From assembly GCF_009363795.1 (NCBI RefSeq), contig NZ_CP045420.1, positions 2,213,001-2,277,000 of the forward strand: a stretch of DNA of 64,000 nt, read 5' to 3'. The position numbers and the translations under genes are program-made. Source of the DNA: Palleronia sp. THAF1. Its GTDB lineage: Bacteria; Pseudomonadota; Alphaproteobacteria; Rhodobacterales; Rhodobacteraceae. The notes below the pieces were generated by a model, which was not told the DNA's origin, did no database searches, and was given only the letters and a program-made list of their open reading frames with translations. This document shows, one piece after another, positions 17,213 to 26,875 of this stretch (the stretch's first letter is position 1; each line of letters starts with the position of its first letter).

Positions 17213-17845
17213 ATGGCCAAGAGCGACCCCTTCGGTTTCGACATGCGAGTGTCTTCCGCAAAGAAAAACAATCCCCGCGGTAAGCGCGGCATGTCCGGCG
17301 CCTTCGAGACCTCGACCCGCGTGTGCGAGCATGAGGGCTGCGAGGAGAAGGGCGTCTACCGTGCGCCGCGCTCACCCGATCACCTCGATGAGTACAAGTG
17401 GTTCTGCAAGGATCACGTGCGCGAGTACAATCTGAAGTGGAACTTCTTCAACGGCCAGACCGAAGAGGAATTCGACGACCAGATCGCCAAGGACAAGGTC
17501 TGGGGCCGCGATACGAAGCCCTTCAAATCCGAGGAACAGCGCGCCTGGGCGCGTCTTGGCGTGGACGATCCGCATCAGGTTCTGGGAAGCAACGCCACCC
17601 AGAACCCCGGCAAATCCACCACGGGTGCCACCACCCGCCGCCTGCCACCGACAGAGCGCAAGGCGATCGAGATTCTGGAAGCCAAGGATCACTGGAACAA
17701 GACAGAAATCCGCAAGGCCTACAAATCGCTGATCAAGGTACTGCACCCCGACATGAACGGCGGCGACCGCAGTCAGGAAGACCAGCTGAACGAGGTCGTC
17801 TGGGCCTGGGACCAGATCAAGGACAGCCGTAATTTCATGAAGTGA
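17213..17845 (+). CDS. J-domain (DnaJ-like) protein
   Basis: A 210-aa protein with a C-terminal J domain: HWNKTEIRKAYKSLIKVLHPDMNGG, with the essential HPD at residues 178-180. Unlike DnaJ, the J domain is at the end. The first half has a Cys/His-containing segment (CEHEGCEEKGVYRAP ... WFCKDHVREYN) that looks like a small metal-binding module. J domains stimulate the ATPase of DnaK-type Hsp70s; the client is unknown. AAGGAGCAG precedes the ATG. Confidence 0.85.
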   Translation: MAKSDPFGFDMRVSSAKKNNPRGKRGMSGAFETSTRVCEHEGCEEKGVYRAPRSPDHLDEYKWFCKDHVREYNLKWNFFNGQTEEEFDDQIAKDKVWGRDTKPFKSEEQRAWARLGVDDPHQVLGSNATQNPGKSTTGATTRRLPPTERKAIEILEAKDHWNKTEIRKAYKSLIKVLHPDMNGGDRSQEDQLNEVVWAWDQIKDSRNFMK

Positions 17846-17982
17846 GGCGGCTGGCGGATACGGATCGTATCAGGCCTTGTGGTACTGTGTGGCTGTCGGT
17901 CTGCCGCATTTGCGGCATGATGCCATTGTGATTGATCCCGTCGGTGCGTGAACTGGCAGACATCCCACCGTTGAAGGCCGCC

Positions 17983-19419
17983 ATGCGTTTCTGGACCATC
18001 ATCGCCCTGATTCTCGTGTTGTCCGCTCTCGGCCTGACCTACGAGATCGCGGCGGGCCGGGTGCTGGCCCCCTATTTCGGCACCTCTTTACTGACTTGGA
18101 CCGCCGTCATCGCCGTCGTGCTGGCGGGGTTCTCGGTCGGCAGCGCATGGGGTGGCTTCATCGCAGAGCGCGAGCGCGCGACCGCCGCGTCGAACGTGCG
18201 TACCGCACTCGTCGCCACCGCCGTTTTGATGGCCCTGTCGCCCACCTTGCTTGCGGTAATCCATGGCTCTGGCGCGCGGGGCACAGGCGGAATGCTTGTC
18301 ACCGTGGTGCTGACCTTCTTCCCGGCGTCCGTCGCCGTCACACTGCCCTCCCCGTTCCTCGCCAAATTGGCGGTCGAGGCACGGCCGGGGCGTGAGGGAT
18401 CCTCGCTTGGGATCGTGCTATCGGCAGGCTCGGTCGGCGCGATCTTCGGGGCGATCCTTGCGGGGTTCGTGACTCTGCCCCTGATCGGATCGACCGCTAC
18501 CTTCGCCGGGTGTGGGACGGTGGCGTTGATATGCCTGCTTTTCATTCGGGGCAGCAAGGCAGGCGACCCGCCAGGCGGCATCATCGCGGGTGCAGTCGCC
18601 TTCATCGCCGTGACCGGTATTTGGGGCGGATCGACCTGTATGTACGAATCCGGACTGTCTTGCATCCATGTGACCGAAGAGCGGGGAGAAGTTCGGATGT
18701 ATTCGGACCGGACCCTGCAGGCCGCCGAACCGCTGGATGGCAACGGTGATCTGGCCTTAAGCTACACGCGCTGGCTTTGGGCACGGATGGACGCCGATCT
18801 CGGCCCCGCGCCATCGGTCCTGTTCATCGGCGGAGGCGGCTACACGCTGCCCACCAAGCTGTTGCAGTCGCGCCCCGCCGCGCAAGCTGTAGCGGTCGAG
18901 ATCGATCCGTTGATCACGCGTGTGGTGCAACGCAATTTGCCCAACGCCGCCGCAATGATCGAGCGCGCAGGATACAAATTAACCCGTGCCGGCCCGGATG
19001 TAGACGCACGCTTGGGCATCGTGCACGCGGACGGTCGGGTCTATCTGAACGAGACTGATCGCCGGTTCGATGCAGCGGTACTGGATGCGTTCTCTTCGGG
19101 TTCCGTGCCAGCGCATCTGGTCACCATCGAAACGGTCGAACGCCTGCGCGAGATCACTGACGGCCCGGTTTACGTGAACCTGATCGACCGACCAGACGGC
19201 CCTCTGGCGCGCGGCGTCTACGCCATTCTTGGCGCGACCTACCCTTTCGTGGTGGTAGAACAGGGCCCTGTGGGCGCAACGGGACGGGCGAACATCCTGC
19301 TTGCCGCATCGCACACCCCGTTGGAAACATTGGATACTGGCCTAGACGGCTACGCGCCCACGGCCATATCCCCCGCGCGCGCGTTCACCGATGACCGCGG
19401 CTGGGTCGGTCACCGCTAG
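17983..19419 (+). CDS. membrane-anchored spermidine synthase-like protein
   Basis: A 478-aa two-part protein. Residues 1-220 hold about six or seven membrane helices (from FWTIIALILVLSALGLTYE). The C-terminal half is a Rossmann methyltransferase/aminopropyltransferase-like domain with FIGGGGYTLP, VEIDPLITRVV, HADGRVYL and AVLDAFSSGSVPAHLVT. Such fused proteins are usually annotated as spermidine synthase-like, but the aminopropyltransferase Asp after the glycine loop is not obvious (GGGGYT in place of GGGDG), so polyamine synthesis should not be assumed. I prefer ATG 17983 over the TTG at 17932 because the hydrophobic helix starts right after it. The end overlaps msrB by four bases, tail to tail. 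Confidence 0.75.
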   Translation: MRFWTIIALILVLSALGLTYEIAAGRVLAPYFGTSLLTWTAVIAVVLAGFSVGSAWGGFIAERERATAASNVRTALVATAVLMALSPTLLAVIHGSGARGTGGMLVTVVLTFFPASVAVTLPSPFLAKLAVEARPGREGSSLGIVLSAGSVGAIFGAILAGFVTLPLIGSTATFAGCGTVALICLLFIRGSKAGDPPGGIIAGAVAFIAVTGIWGGSTCMYESGLSCIHVTEERGEVRMYSDRTLQAAEPLDGNGDLALSYTRWLWARMDADLGPAPSVLFIGGGGYTLPTKLLQSRPAAQAVAVEIDPLITRVVQRNLPNAAAMIERAGYKLTRAGPDVDARLGIVHADGRVYLNETDRRFDAAVLDAFSSGSVPAHLVTIETVERLREITDGPVYVNLIDRPDGPLARGVYAILGATYPFVVVEQGPVGATGRANILLAASHTPLETLDTGLDGYAPTAISPARAFTDDRGWVGHR

Positions 19420-19904
19420 CCGCTGATCGGGTTCCCACCACCCTGCGGGTAGAACACCAGCGACACGCCGTTAAGGCAATGGCGCTTGCCAGTCGGCTCG
19501 GGGCCATCATCGAAGATGTGGCCAAGGTGCGAACCGCAGCGATCACAATGCACCTCTGTCCGGGTCGTGAACAGGCTGCGGTCCGGCTTGGTTTGAACGG
19601 CCTCGGCAAACGGTGCCCAGAAAGACGGCCAGCCGGTGCCGGATTCAAACTTGGTGCGCGATGGGTACAACGCCTGATCGCAGCCCTTGCAATGATACTG
19701 ACCCGGCCGCTCGATGTCGTTCAAACGGGACGAGAACGCCCGTTCGGTGCCCATCTGACGCATGACCTTGTATTCAAGATCCGTCAGCATCTCGCGCCAT
19801 TCGGCTTCGGACATGGAGACTTCGTATGGGCCATCGGCAGCCAGCAAGGCAGCAGGTGCGGTGGCGGCGGCGCCAAGGGCGGTGATGAACGTGCGACGGT
19901 GCAT
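19416..19904 (-). CDS. msrB: peptide-methionine (R)-S-oxide reductase, Tat-exported
   Basis: A 162-aa methionine-R-sulfoxide reductase B. The zinc site is CKGC (72-75) and CDRC (120-123), the core reads SGTGWPSF, and the catalytic Cys143 lies in GKRHCLNGVSL. The N-terminus MHRRTFITALGAAATAPAALLAA is a twin-arginine-type leader, so the enzyme should act in the periplasm, repairing oxidised proteins. It is the third gene after an ECF sigma and its anti-sigma factor in the same direction, suggesting an oxidative-stress regulon member. It overlaps the convergent membrane protein gene by four bases. Confidence 0.93.
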   Translation of the reverse strand: MHRRTFITALGAAATAPAALLAADGPYEVSMSEAEWREMLTDLEYKVMRQMGTERAFSSRLNDIERPGQYHCKGCDQALYPSRTKFESGTGWPSFWAPFAEAVQTKPDRSLFTTRTEVHCDRCGSHLGHIFDDGPEPTGKRHCLNGVSLVFYPQGGGNPISG

Positions 19905-19940
19905 GGAGGACCTCCGGTGGAACGCGTTTCATCAGATATA

Positions 19941-19970
19941 GCACGGACGAGCGTCATCGCTCGTCCGCTG
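19941..19970 (-). terminator. hairpin between anti-sigma gene and msrB
   Basis: On the minus strand GGACGAGCG - ATGA - CGCTCGTCC forms a 9-bp perfect stem with a four-base loop. No T-run follows, so it may attenuate or protect RNA and need not end transcription fully before msrB. Confidence 0.45.
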
Positions 19971-19994
19971 GCGCAGATGTTATCTACGTATCAA

Positions 19995-20723
19995 TCAGGC
20001 GTCAGAGACCGGGGCCACCGCGATCACTTCACCAGTCGGAAGGCCGGTCGGCGATCCACCCGCAGGCTCGTTGCTGACGGCGAACGAACCGGACGGGATG
20101 CGCTGGCCCCAGAAAGGCGACACGTCGATCCGAACATCCTGACCATCGGGCAGCACGCCCACGGAATGGGGTGGCTGGTCCTCTGTCAGCAGCCAAACCT
20201 CCAGATCACGGCCTTCGGGCACCGTGCCCGCGTCCTTGCGGATCAGCAGTACATTGTCGGTCGCATCGTACCGCACGCTGACGAGCAAAGACCGATCTTC
20301 AGCGGCGACATCGGCGGCATATTGCTCGCCAGTCACGCCCTGCATGTCGATCTGCGGCAGGAAGACCGCCAGCAAAGCAACAACCGCAGCCAGGGCCAAT
20401 CCGCCTGACAGGAAGCCTCGGAACCAATTGCGCCGCGACGTCGAGCGACCGGCGGTGCGGGCCATCGTCGGCTCTGGTTCGATCCGCGACGCCAGCTTGC
20501 CGCGCAGGCCGGAGGGCGGCGCCACAGGCTCTATGTCCTCGGCCAGTGGCACAAGGTCTTCCGACCAGGAGGCCACCCGCGCCCGGAAGCCGCCGTCAAC
20601 CTCAAGCCGGTCCTCGACCGCCTGACGCTCTGCCGGGGATAGCAGGTGCAATACGTACTCGGCGGCAAGAACATCGTCGTTCTCGCGGTCCGTTCCGTTT
20701 GTCATGTCGGTGCCGTCGCTCAT
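19995..20723 (-). CDS. anti-sigma factor (RskA/anti-sigma-K type)
   Basis: A 242-aa membrane anti-sigma factor. The N-terminal cytoplasmic domain has AAEYVLHLLSPAERQAVE, the hallmark of the RskA/ChrR-like zinc-free anti-sigma fold. One membrane helix follows (FLSGGLALAAVVALLAVFL, about residues 103-121). The periplasmic C-terminal domain has LEVWLLTEDQPPHSVGVLPDG, typical of anti-sigma-K factors. The ATG at 20723 overlaps the sigma stop (ATGA); an in-frame GTG at 20735 is less likely. It should sequester the ECF sigma factor encoded just upstream and release it on an envelope or redox signal. Confidence 0.85.
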   Translation of the reverse strand: MSDGTDMTNGTDRENDDVLAAEYVLHLLSPAERQAVEDRLEVDGGFRARVASWSEDLVPLAEDIEPVAPPSGLRGKLASRIEPEPTMARTAGRSTSRRNWFRGFLSGGLALAAVVALLAVFLPQIDMQGVTGEQYAADVAAEDRSLLVSVRYDATDNVLLIRKDAGTVPEGRDLEVWLLTEDQPPHSVGVLPDGQDVRIDVSPFWGQRIPSGSFAVSNEPAGGSPTGLPTGEVIAVAPVSDA

Positions 20724-21265
20724 GCGCTCATGCACTCCCTTAATTTCAACAGGGACCGGCGTAGCCAGGTCCGCATCGTGTTCAGCGGCACATCGAACCG
20801 CGCGGCCAGATCCTGATAGGTCTGACCGTCCAAATAAGCTCCGCGAACCGCTTCTGCGCGATCCGTCTCCAACTCGCCCAGGCAGCGGGCAATCGCCTGC
20901 GCCTCGGAGGCCGCAATGACTTGCGCCTCCGGTCCCGGTTCAGAATCCGACAGACGCTCCAGCGCCTCGGTTCCCTCGCCCGCAGGTTTCCTCGACCGCA
21001 CACGGTCGATGGATGTGTTCCGAGCGATGGTAATCAGCCATGTCATCGGACTAAGGCCATTCGCCTGGTAGCGGTCTGCATTCTTCCAGACCTTCACGTA
21101 GGCATCCTGCAAAGTGTCTTCTGCTTCGGCCTTGTCCCTCAACACACGCAGGCAAACCCCGAAGAGTTTCGCACTGGTCGCATCATAAAGTGAAAGAAAG
21201 GCATCACGGTCGCCCTCGGCTATGCGGCCGATCATCGCTTCGATCTCGGTCAGGGTCGTCGCCAC
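20720..21265 (-). CDS. ECF RNA polymerase sigma factor (sigma-70 family)
   Basis: A 181-aa extracytoplasmic-function sigma factor. Region 2 covers about residues 15-80, with FLSLYDATSAKLFGVCLRVL, DTLQDAYVKVWKNADRY and PMTWLITIARNTSIDRVR. Region 4 has AYLDGQTYQDLAARFDVPLNTMRTWLRRSLLKLREC, the DNA-binding helix-turn-helix. I chose GTG 21265 because GGAGAA lies about nine bases upstream; an earlier start at 21295 would add residues unlike the family. It belongs to an operon with the anti-sigma factor and msrB, and by gene order it resembles SigK/RpoE-like stress sigma factors. It is divergent from cobS. Confidence 0.88.
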   Translation of the reverse strand: MATTLTEIEAMIGRIAEGDRDAFLSLYDATSAKLFGVCLRVLRDKAEAEDTLQDAYVKVWKNADRYQANGLSPMTWLITIARNTSIDRVRSRKPAGEGTEALERLSDSEPGPEAQVIAASEAQAIARCLGELETDRAEAVRGAYLDGQTYQDLAARFDVPLNTMRTWLRRSLLKLRECMSA

Positions 21266-21408
21266 GTGGCATTCTCCGGTAAATACTTGTCGCAATGTAC
21301 CCTAGCACCATCTGTCGCGGCGGAAATAGCTTGGCCTTGCGAGCAGGCCGCATATGTTGCACCACGCCCGCGATCCGAATGCCCGAACAGTCCTATTGGA
21401 GAACAGCC

Positions 21409-22395
21409 ATGGCCGATGGCAGCCTCGACATCACCGCAAAACCGACCGTCGAGGTTTCGGTGCGCGAAACCTTCGGCATCGACACCGATATGGTCGTGCA
21501 CGGTTTCCCCCAAGCCAGCGACCGCGTGCCAGAGCATGACAGCACATATCGCTTCGACCACGACACCACGCTGGCCGTTCTGGCGGGCTTCGAGCACAAC
21601 CGCCGTGTCATGATCCAAGGTTACCATGGAACGGGTAAGTCGACCCACATCGAACAGATCGCCAGCCGCCTGAACTGGCCCTGCGTGCGTGTGAACCTTG
21701 ATAGCCACATCTCCCGCATCGACCTGATCGGTAAGGACGCCATCAAGCTGCGCGACGGCGTGCAGGTTACCGAATTCCAGGAAGGCATCCTTCCTTGGGC
21801 CCTGCGGAATCCAACCGCGATCGTGTTCGACGAATACGACGCAGGCCGCGCCGACGTGATGTTCGTGATCCAGCGCGTGCTGGAAGTGGACGGCAAGCTG
21901 ACGCTTCTGGACCAGAACGAGGTCATCCACCCCCACCCGTTCTTCCGCCTGTTCGCCACGTCAAACACCGTGGGTCTGGGCGACACGACGGGCTTGTATC
22001 ACGGCACCCAGCAGATCAACCAAGGCCAGATGGACCGTTGGAGCCTCGTGGCGACGCTCAACTACATCGAGCATGACGCCGAAGCCGCCATCGTCGTGTC
22101 CAAGCTGCCGAAGTACGACACCGACAAGGGCCGCAAGACGGTCAGCCAGATGGTCACCGTCGCCGACCTGACCCGCACTGCCTTCGTAAACGGTGAACTG
22201 TCCACCGTAATGTCGCCCCGGACGGTCATAGCATGGGCGCAGAACGCCGAAATCTTCGGACACATCGGCTACGCCTTCCGCCTGACGTTCCTGAACAAAT
22301 GCGACGAGCTGGAGCGCGAGACGGTCGCCGAGTTCTACCAGCGCTGCTTCGACGAGGAACTGCCCGAAAGCGCGGCGAGCGTCAGTTTGGGGTGA
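21409..22395 (+). CDS. cobS: cobaltochelatase subunit CobS
   Basis: A 328-aa AAA+ ATPase. With CobT it powers CobN to insert cobalt into hydrogenobyrinic acid a,c-diamide in the aerobic cobalamin pathway. Walker A is GYHGTGKS (71-78), and Walker B is IVFDEYDAG. The following [19 protein letters not shown] and the [12 protein letters not shown] block are family-specific. TTGGAGAACAGCC precedes the ATG. cobN is not in the window, and cobT follows after a small coupled gene and an antiparallel lipoprotein gene. Confidence 0.96.
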   Translation: MADGSLDITAKPTVEVSVRETFGIDTDMVVHGFPQASDRVPEHDSTYRFDHDTTLAVLAGFEHNRRVMIQGYHGTGKSTHIEQIASRLNWPCVRVNLDSHISRIDLIGKDAIKLRDGVQVTEFQEGILPWALRNPTAIVFDEYDAGRADVMFVIQRVLEVDGKLTLLDQNEVIHPHPFFRLFATSNTVGLGDTTGLYHGTQQINQGQMDRWSLVATLNYIEHDAEAAIVVSKLPKYDTDKGRKTVSQMVTVADLTRTAFVNGELSTVMSPRTVIAWAQNAEIFGHIGYAFRLTFLNKCDELERETVAEFYQRCFDEELPESAASVSLG

Positions 22396-22550
22396 GTGAC
22401 GGGCTGAAGATAGCGACGGTCCTTGCGGCTATCACCGCAGGGGCACTGCTAATCGGCTTTGGAAATGCGCGCCCTCTCGAAAACGACTTCGAACGAGAGA
22501 GCGCTTGCGATTTTCTACGTTTCGGCGAGCTTCTTTGCCTCGAACGCTAA
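22392..22550 (+). CDS. small single-pass membrane protein coupled to cobS
   Basis: A 52-aa open frame starting at GTG 22392 inside the last codons of cobS (GTGA overlap). It has one hydrophobic segment at about residues 6-22 ([19 protein letters not shown]), then a charged tail with two cysteines. There is no recognised family. The overlap and a membrane helix of good length argue for a real coupled gene, but with no homolog in view it could be chance. Confidence 0.5.
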   Translation: MSDGLKIATVLAAITAGALLIGFGNARPLENDFERESACDFLRFGELLCLER

Positions 22551-22559
22551 AATTTCTTC

Positions 22560-22952
22560 TTACTGAATACGGTAATCCGTCCCGCCGCCCATGCCCTGAT
22601 TGCGGATGCGGCGGATACCGGCGGGGATGCGGTCCCAGGCGAAGCACTCGGCCTCTGCCGCCACGGGCGCGGCACACCATACGGGGGCGCGCCATTCCCA
22701 CGTTCCGCTGACCGGTAGCCCGGCGTCGGTGCCGCTGTAGGTGCCATCGGCGTTGATCCGCAGGCTTCCGCCCTGCCCCACAAGCTCTTGCCCCGCCACC
22801 AACGACAGGAACGCCGCTTCGTCCCGGATGCGGCCCAAGGACACGGCGGGGCCGGTGTCGACTTCCGGCGCGTCCGACACTTCTTCCTCTGTCACGGGGG
22901 CGCAGGCGGTAACGGCCAGCGCAGCGGCAGCGATCAGGGCGAGCATTTTCAT
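22560..22952 (-). CDS. hypothetical lipoprotein
   Basis: A 130-aa predicted lipoprotein: [16 protein letters not shown] gives a lipobox with Cys17. The mature part has [20 protein letters not shown] and a later [13 protein letters not shown], a strand-rich pattern like small META/lipocalin-type envelope proteins that report G-T-W turns; the family is not certain. It lies antiparallel between the cobS unit and cobT. Confidence 0.65.
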   Translation of the reverse strand: MKMLALIAAAALAVTACAPVTEEEVSDAPEVDTGPAVSLGRIRDEAAFLSLVAGQELVGQGGSLRINADGTYSGTDAGLPVSGTWEWRAPVWCAAPVAAEAECFAWDRIPAGIRRIRNQGMGGGTDYRIQ

Positions 22953-23061
22953 GGGATGTCTCCGGCCATTGGGGTCGGCTTGCAATACAGTGCCGACGCC
23001 GCGCACGCAAAGGGCCGTTTCACCGATTGCGCCTGCGCGCGCGGGGACTAGATTGCACCCC

Positions 23062-24942
23062 ATGGCCAAATCCGATGACAACCCCGCCGATCCGTTCAAG
23101 AAGGCGCTTGCAGAAGCGACCCGCACGCTGGCCGACGACCCGGATATGGGCGTCAGCTACACGGTCGATCCTCCGGGCATCTCGAACGACGGGCTGCGCT
23201 TGCCGCAAGTCAGCCGCCGCATGAGCCGCGACGAGGTGATGCTGGCGCGCGGCACCGCCGACAGCTTTGCCCTGCGCCGCCGGTTCCACGACCAGAAGAC
23301 ATCAGCCAAATACGCGCCACCGGGTGACATGGCGCGCGAGATCTTCAACGCCATGGAAGACGCCCGGTGCGAGGCGATGGGCGCACGCGCCATGCCAGGC
23401 ACCGCCGCCAACATTGACGTGAAGATCGAAGCCGAAGCCGCGCGCAAGGGCTATAAGTCGCTGGTCGCGAAGGAAGAAGCGCCCCTGTCGGTGGCCGCAG
23501 GCTACCTGATCCGCCAGATGGCCACGGGCCGCGCGCTACCTGAAGGCGCGGATACCGTTGCCCAGTTGTGGCGCGAGCACTTCGAAGGCCAAGCCGGCGG
23601 TACTCTGGAAGGCTTGGGCGAAGCTCTGTCTGACCAGGCGGCGTTCGCCCGCATGGCGCGGCAGGTGATCGACGATCTGGGCTACGGCGACCAGTTGGGC
23701 GACGACCCCGATGGCTCGGACGACGAAGACGGCGGCGACGACGCGGAAGCCGAAAGCCAGGAAGACGACCAGCCCGATAGCAGCGGCGGGGAGGAGGAAG
23801 ACAGCGACGATCACGAGGCCGCGCCCGACCAAAGCCAGGACAGCCAGACCGACGCTGCCGAGGCCGCCGTCCAGTCCGAAGACATGGCCGACCCGACCGA
23901 GGGCGAAGAGACCGACATGCCGGAAGGCGACGCCCCGTCCGAGCCGCCGCCCCCACCAGCGGTCTCTGATGCCGACGCAAACTATACCGTGTTCCGGCAG
24001 ACCTTCGACGAGATCATCCGCGCCGAAGACCTAGCCGAACCCGCCGAACTGGAACGCCTGCGCGCGTATCTGGACAAGCAGTTGGAGCCGTTGAAAGGTG
24101 CCGTCAGCCGCTTGGCCAACAAGCTGCAACGTCGCCTTCAAGCCAAGCAGAACCGCTCATGGGAGTTCGATCTGGAGGAAGGCACGTTGGACGCAGGCCG
24201 CCTTGCACGCGTTGTCGCCAGCCCCACGACGCCCCTGTCCTACAAGCAGGAAAAGGACACCGAATTTCGCGATACGGTGGTGACGATCCTGCTGGACAAC
24301 TCCGGTTCCATGCGGGGCCGCCCGATCAGCATCGCAGCGATCTGCGCAGATGTGCTGAGCCAAACGCTGGAACGTTGCGACGTGAAGACAGAGATCCTCG
24401 GCTTCACCACCCGCGCGTGGAAGGGCGGGCAATCGCGCGAAGACTGGCTGGCCGCTGGCCGCCCGGCCCAACCGGGCCGCCTGAACGATTTGCGCCACAT
24501 CATCTACAAATCCGCCGATGCGCCGTGGCGGCGGGCGCGTGCGAACCTTGGCCTGATGATGAAAGAGGGCCTGCTGAAAGAGAACATCGACGGCGAGGCG
24601 CTGGAATGGGCGTGGAAGCGGCTGGCTGGCCGCCCCGAGCAGCGCAAGATCCTGATGGTGATCTCCGACGGCGCGCCCGTGGACGACAGCACCCTTTCGG
24701 TGAACCCCGCGAACTATCTGGAAAAGCACCTGCGCGACGTGATCGCCATGGTCCAGAAAAAGCGCGGCGTGGAACTCTGTGCGATCGGGATCGGCCACGA
24801 CGTGACGCGCTACTACGACCACGCGGTCACGATCACCGATGCCGAACAACTTGCGGGCGCGATCACCGATCAGCTTGCGGCCTTGTTCGAAGTCGACAAG
24901 CGCAAGCGCGACCGCTGGATGGGCCGTCGTCGCGTCGCGTGA
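23062..24942 (+). CDS. cobT: cobaltochelatase subunit CobT
   Basis: A 626-aa partner of CobS in the aerobic cobalt chelatase. The N-terminal domain (1-210) matches CobT; a very acidic linker follows (about 213-300, long Asp/Glu/Gln runs). The C-terminal von Willebrand A domain has the MIDAS start [14 protein letters not shown] at about residue 410 and [12 protein letters not shown] later. The length is close to the family's usual 630. The antiparallel small lipoprotein between cobS and cobT separates the usual cobST pair by 667 bp, so a common transcript is doubtful. Confidence 0.96.
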   Translation: MAKSDDNPADPFKKALAEATRTLADDPDMGVSYTVDPPGISNDGLRLPQVSRRMSRDEVMLARGTADSFALRRRFHDQKTSAKYAPPGDMAREIFNAMEDARCEAMGARAMPGTAANIDVKIEAEAARKGYKSLVAKEEAPLSVAAGYLIRQMATGRALPEGADTVAQLWREHFEGQAGGTLEGLGEALSDQAAFARMARQVIDDLGYGDQLGDDPDGSDDEDGGDDAEAESQEDDQPDSSGGEEEDSDDHEAAPDQSQDSQTDAAEAAVQSEDMADPTEGEETDMPEGDAPSEPPPPPAVSDADANYTVFRQTFDEIIRAEDLAEPAELERLRAYLDKQLEPLKGAVSRLANKLQRRLQAKQNRSWEFDLEEGTLDAGRLARVVASPTTPLSYKQEKDTEFRDTVVTILLDNSGSMRGRPISIAAICADVLSQTLERCDVKTEILGFTTRAWKGGQSREDWLAAGRPAQPGRLNDLRHIIYKSADAPWRRARANLGLMMKEGLLKENIDGEALEWAWKRLAGRPEQRKILMVISDGAPVDDSTLSVNPANYLEKHLRDVIAMVQKKRGVELCAIGIGHDVTRYYDHAVTITDAEQLAGAITDQLAALFEVDKRKRDRWMGRRRVA

Positions 24943-24970
24943 CCGGATCGCCCCAATCGGGCGGTCCGAC

Positions 24971-25000
24971 ATGAGTATTTAAGAAAACAAAGAAAGGCGG
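24971..25000 (-). repeat. copy c of dispersed CTTTG-AAATAC intergenic motif
   Basis: Read on the minus strand: CTTTGTTTTCTTAAATACTCA. It lies between cobT and pepP, ending six bases before the aminopeptidase P start, and is one of the better matches to copy e at 61201. Confidence 0.5.
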
Positions 25001-25005
25001 GCGCG

Positions 25006-26808
25006 ATGTTCCAAAGCTTCGACACGCAAGGCGACCGCGAGGCTGGACCAGAACGGCTGATAGCGCTGCGTGGCGCCATGGCAGATGCCGGGCTCGACGC
25101 CTTTCTGATTCCCCGCGCCGATGCGCATCAGGGCGAATATGTGGCCCCTCGGGATGCGCGACTGCAATGGCTGACGGGGTTCACAGGCTCTGCCGGCTTT
25201 GCCGCGGTGACGGCGGACCATGCGGCGCTGTTCGTCGATGGCCGCTACACCGTGCAAGGGCGCGATCAGGTGGCCGAGGTCTTCGACGTTCTGCGCCACC
25301 CCACCACGAAGCTGGGCGATTGGCTGGCCGATCACCTGCCGCAGGGCGCTCAGGTCGGTTTCGATCCGTGGCTGCATACGCGCGCGGAGATCGACGCCTT
25401 GCGCGAACGTTTGGGGCCGGAGATCGGCGTGGTGCCGGTCACGCCGAACCCGCTGGATACGATTTGGTCCAACCAGCCTGCCCCACCGCAGGGCCTGGCG
25501 CGGGCCTTCCCAACAAACATCGCCGGGGCCACGCGGTCCGAGAAGATCGCGCTTGTCTGCGATACGCTGGAGGCGGATGGCCATGCGGTCGCGGTCTTGT
25601 CCTTGCCCGACTCCCTCTGCTGGCTTCTGAACATCCGGGGCAGCGATATCCCCCGCAATCCGGTCGTGCACGCCTTTGCGACCGTAGAGGCTGCCACGCA
25701 AGAGGTGCGCCTGTTCTGCGACTCCGCCAAACTGCGCGATCTGGATTTGGGCCTGCCGGTCTTCGCGCCCGATGCGATCGTGCAATCGCTGGCCTATCTT
25801 TCCGGCCCCGTCCGGCTGGACCGGGACAGCGCGCCCTACCTGTTCGGACAAGCGCTGGAAGACGCGGACGTGAACATCGCATGGGCCGCCGATCCATGCC
25901 TGCTGCCCAAGGCCCGCAAAACCGACGCCGAGATCGACGCCAGCCGCACCGCTCATCTGCGCGACGGGGCTGCGATGTGCGCGTTCCTACATTGGGTGCA
26001 TCAGGCGGAGCGGCGCGTATTGGCAGGCGAGCGCATCACAGAGATCGACGTTGTCGTCGCACTGGAAGACTTTCGCGGCGCCGACGATGCTTTGCGCGAT
26101 ATATCTTTCGAGACCATCGCGGGCAGCGGCCCCCACGGTGCCATCGTCCATTACCGGGTGACGCAGGAAACCGACCGTGCGCTTGCGCCGGGTGAACTGT
26201 TGCTGGTCGACTCGGGCGGCCAATATGACGACGGCACGACCGACATCACACGCACCATCGCCATCGGCACGCCCGGCGCGGCCGAGATCGCCGCCTTCAC
26301 CCGCGTTTTACAAGGCATGATCGCCGTCAGCCGCGCGCGTTGGCCGAAGGGTCTGGCCGGGCGCGATCTGGATGCGCTGGCCCGCGCGCCGCTGTGGATG
26401 GCCGGGCAGGATTACGATCACGGAACTGGCCACGGCGTCGGCGTGCATCTGTCGGTGCACGAAGGCCCCCAGCGCCTGTCCCGCAGCGGAGAGATCACGC
26501 TGGACCCCGGCATGATCCTGTCGAACGAACCGGGCTACTACCGCGCCGGGGCCTTCGGCATCCGCATCGAAAACCTGGTCGTCGTCACCCCTGCTCCCGA
26601 CCTGCCGGATCAGGACGATCGCGAGATGCTGTCGTTCGAGACTCTCACATGGGCCCCCATCGACCGCCGCCTGATCGACGTGGACGCCCTGTCCCCGGCA
26701 GAGCGCGCATGGATCGACACTTATCACGCAGGCGTCGCGCAACGCATGGCGGGCAGGCTTTCGCCCGATGTCGCCGCATGGCTGGGCGAGGTCACCCGCC
26801 CGTTGTAA
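25006..26808 (+). CDS. pepP: Xaa-Pro aminopeptidase (aminopeptidase P, M24B)
   Basis: A 600-aa three-domain aminopeptidase P (the long form; E. coli PepP is 441). Two N-terminal creatinase-like domains are followed by the pita-bread catalytic domain. It has the metal Asp in LLVDSGGQYDDGTTDITRT, the His region GTGHGVGVHLSVHEGP, and the two Glu in LSNEPGYY and IRIENLVVV. It removes residues preceding proline from cytoplasmic peptides. The start ATG is preceded by AAAGGCGGGCGCG. The name pepP is used for function; the long form differs in family branch. Confidence 0.92.
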   Translation: MFQSFDTQGDREAGPERLIALRGAMADAGLDAFLIPRADAHQGEYVAPRDARLQWLTGFTGSAGFAAVTADHAALFVDGRYTVQGRDQVAEVFDVLRHPTTKLGDWLADHLPQGAQVGFDPWLHTRAEIDALRERLGPEIGVVPVTPNPLDTIWSNQPAPPQGLARAFPTNIAGATRSEKIALVCDTLEADGHAVAVLSLPDSLCWLLNIRGSDIPRNPVVHAFATVEAATQEVRLFCDSAKLRDLDLGLPVFAPDAIVQSLAYLSGPVRLDRDSAPYLFGQALEDADVNIAWAADPCLLPKARKTDAEIDASRTAHLRDGAAMCAFLHWVHQAERRVLAGERITEIDVVVALEDFRGADDALRDISFETIAGSGPHGAIVHYRVTQETDRALAPGELLLVDSGGQYDDGTTDITRTIAIGTPGAAEIAAFTRVLQGMIAVSRARWPKGLAGRDLDALARAPLWMAGQDYDHGTGHGVGVHLSVHEGPQRLSRSGEITLDPGMILSNEPGYYRAGAFGIRIENLVVVTPAPDLPDQDDREMLSFETLTWAPIDRRLIDVDALSPAERAWIDTYHAGVAQRMAGRLSPDVAAWLGEVTRPL

Positions 26809-26875
26809 CGCCGGCCCCACTGGACGGCGCGTCATTTACTGTTAGGGTCGCGTCGAACGCCATAGGGGGACCAAG

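Noticed and set aside
23700-23990. Acidic low-complexity stretch in cobT taken as a possible frameshift or repeat artefact
   Set aside because: An acidic linker is normal for CobT, and the frame continues into a good MIDAS domain.
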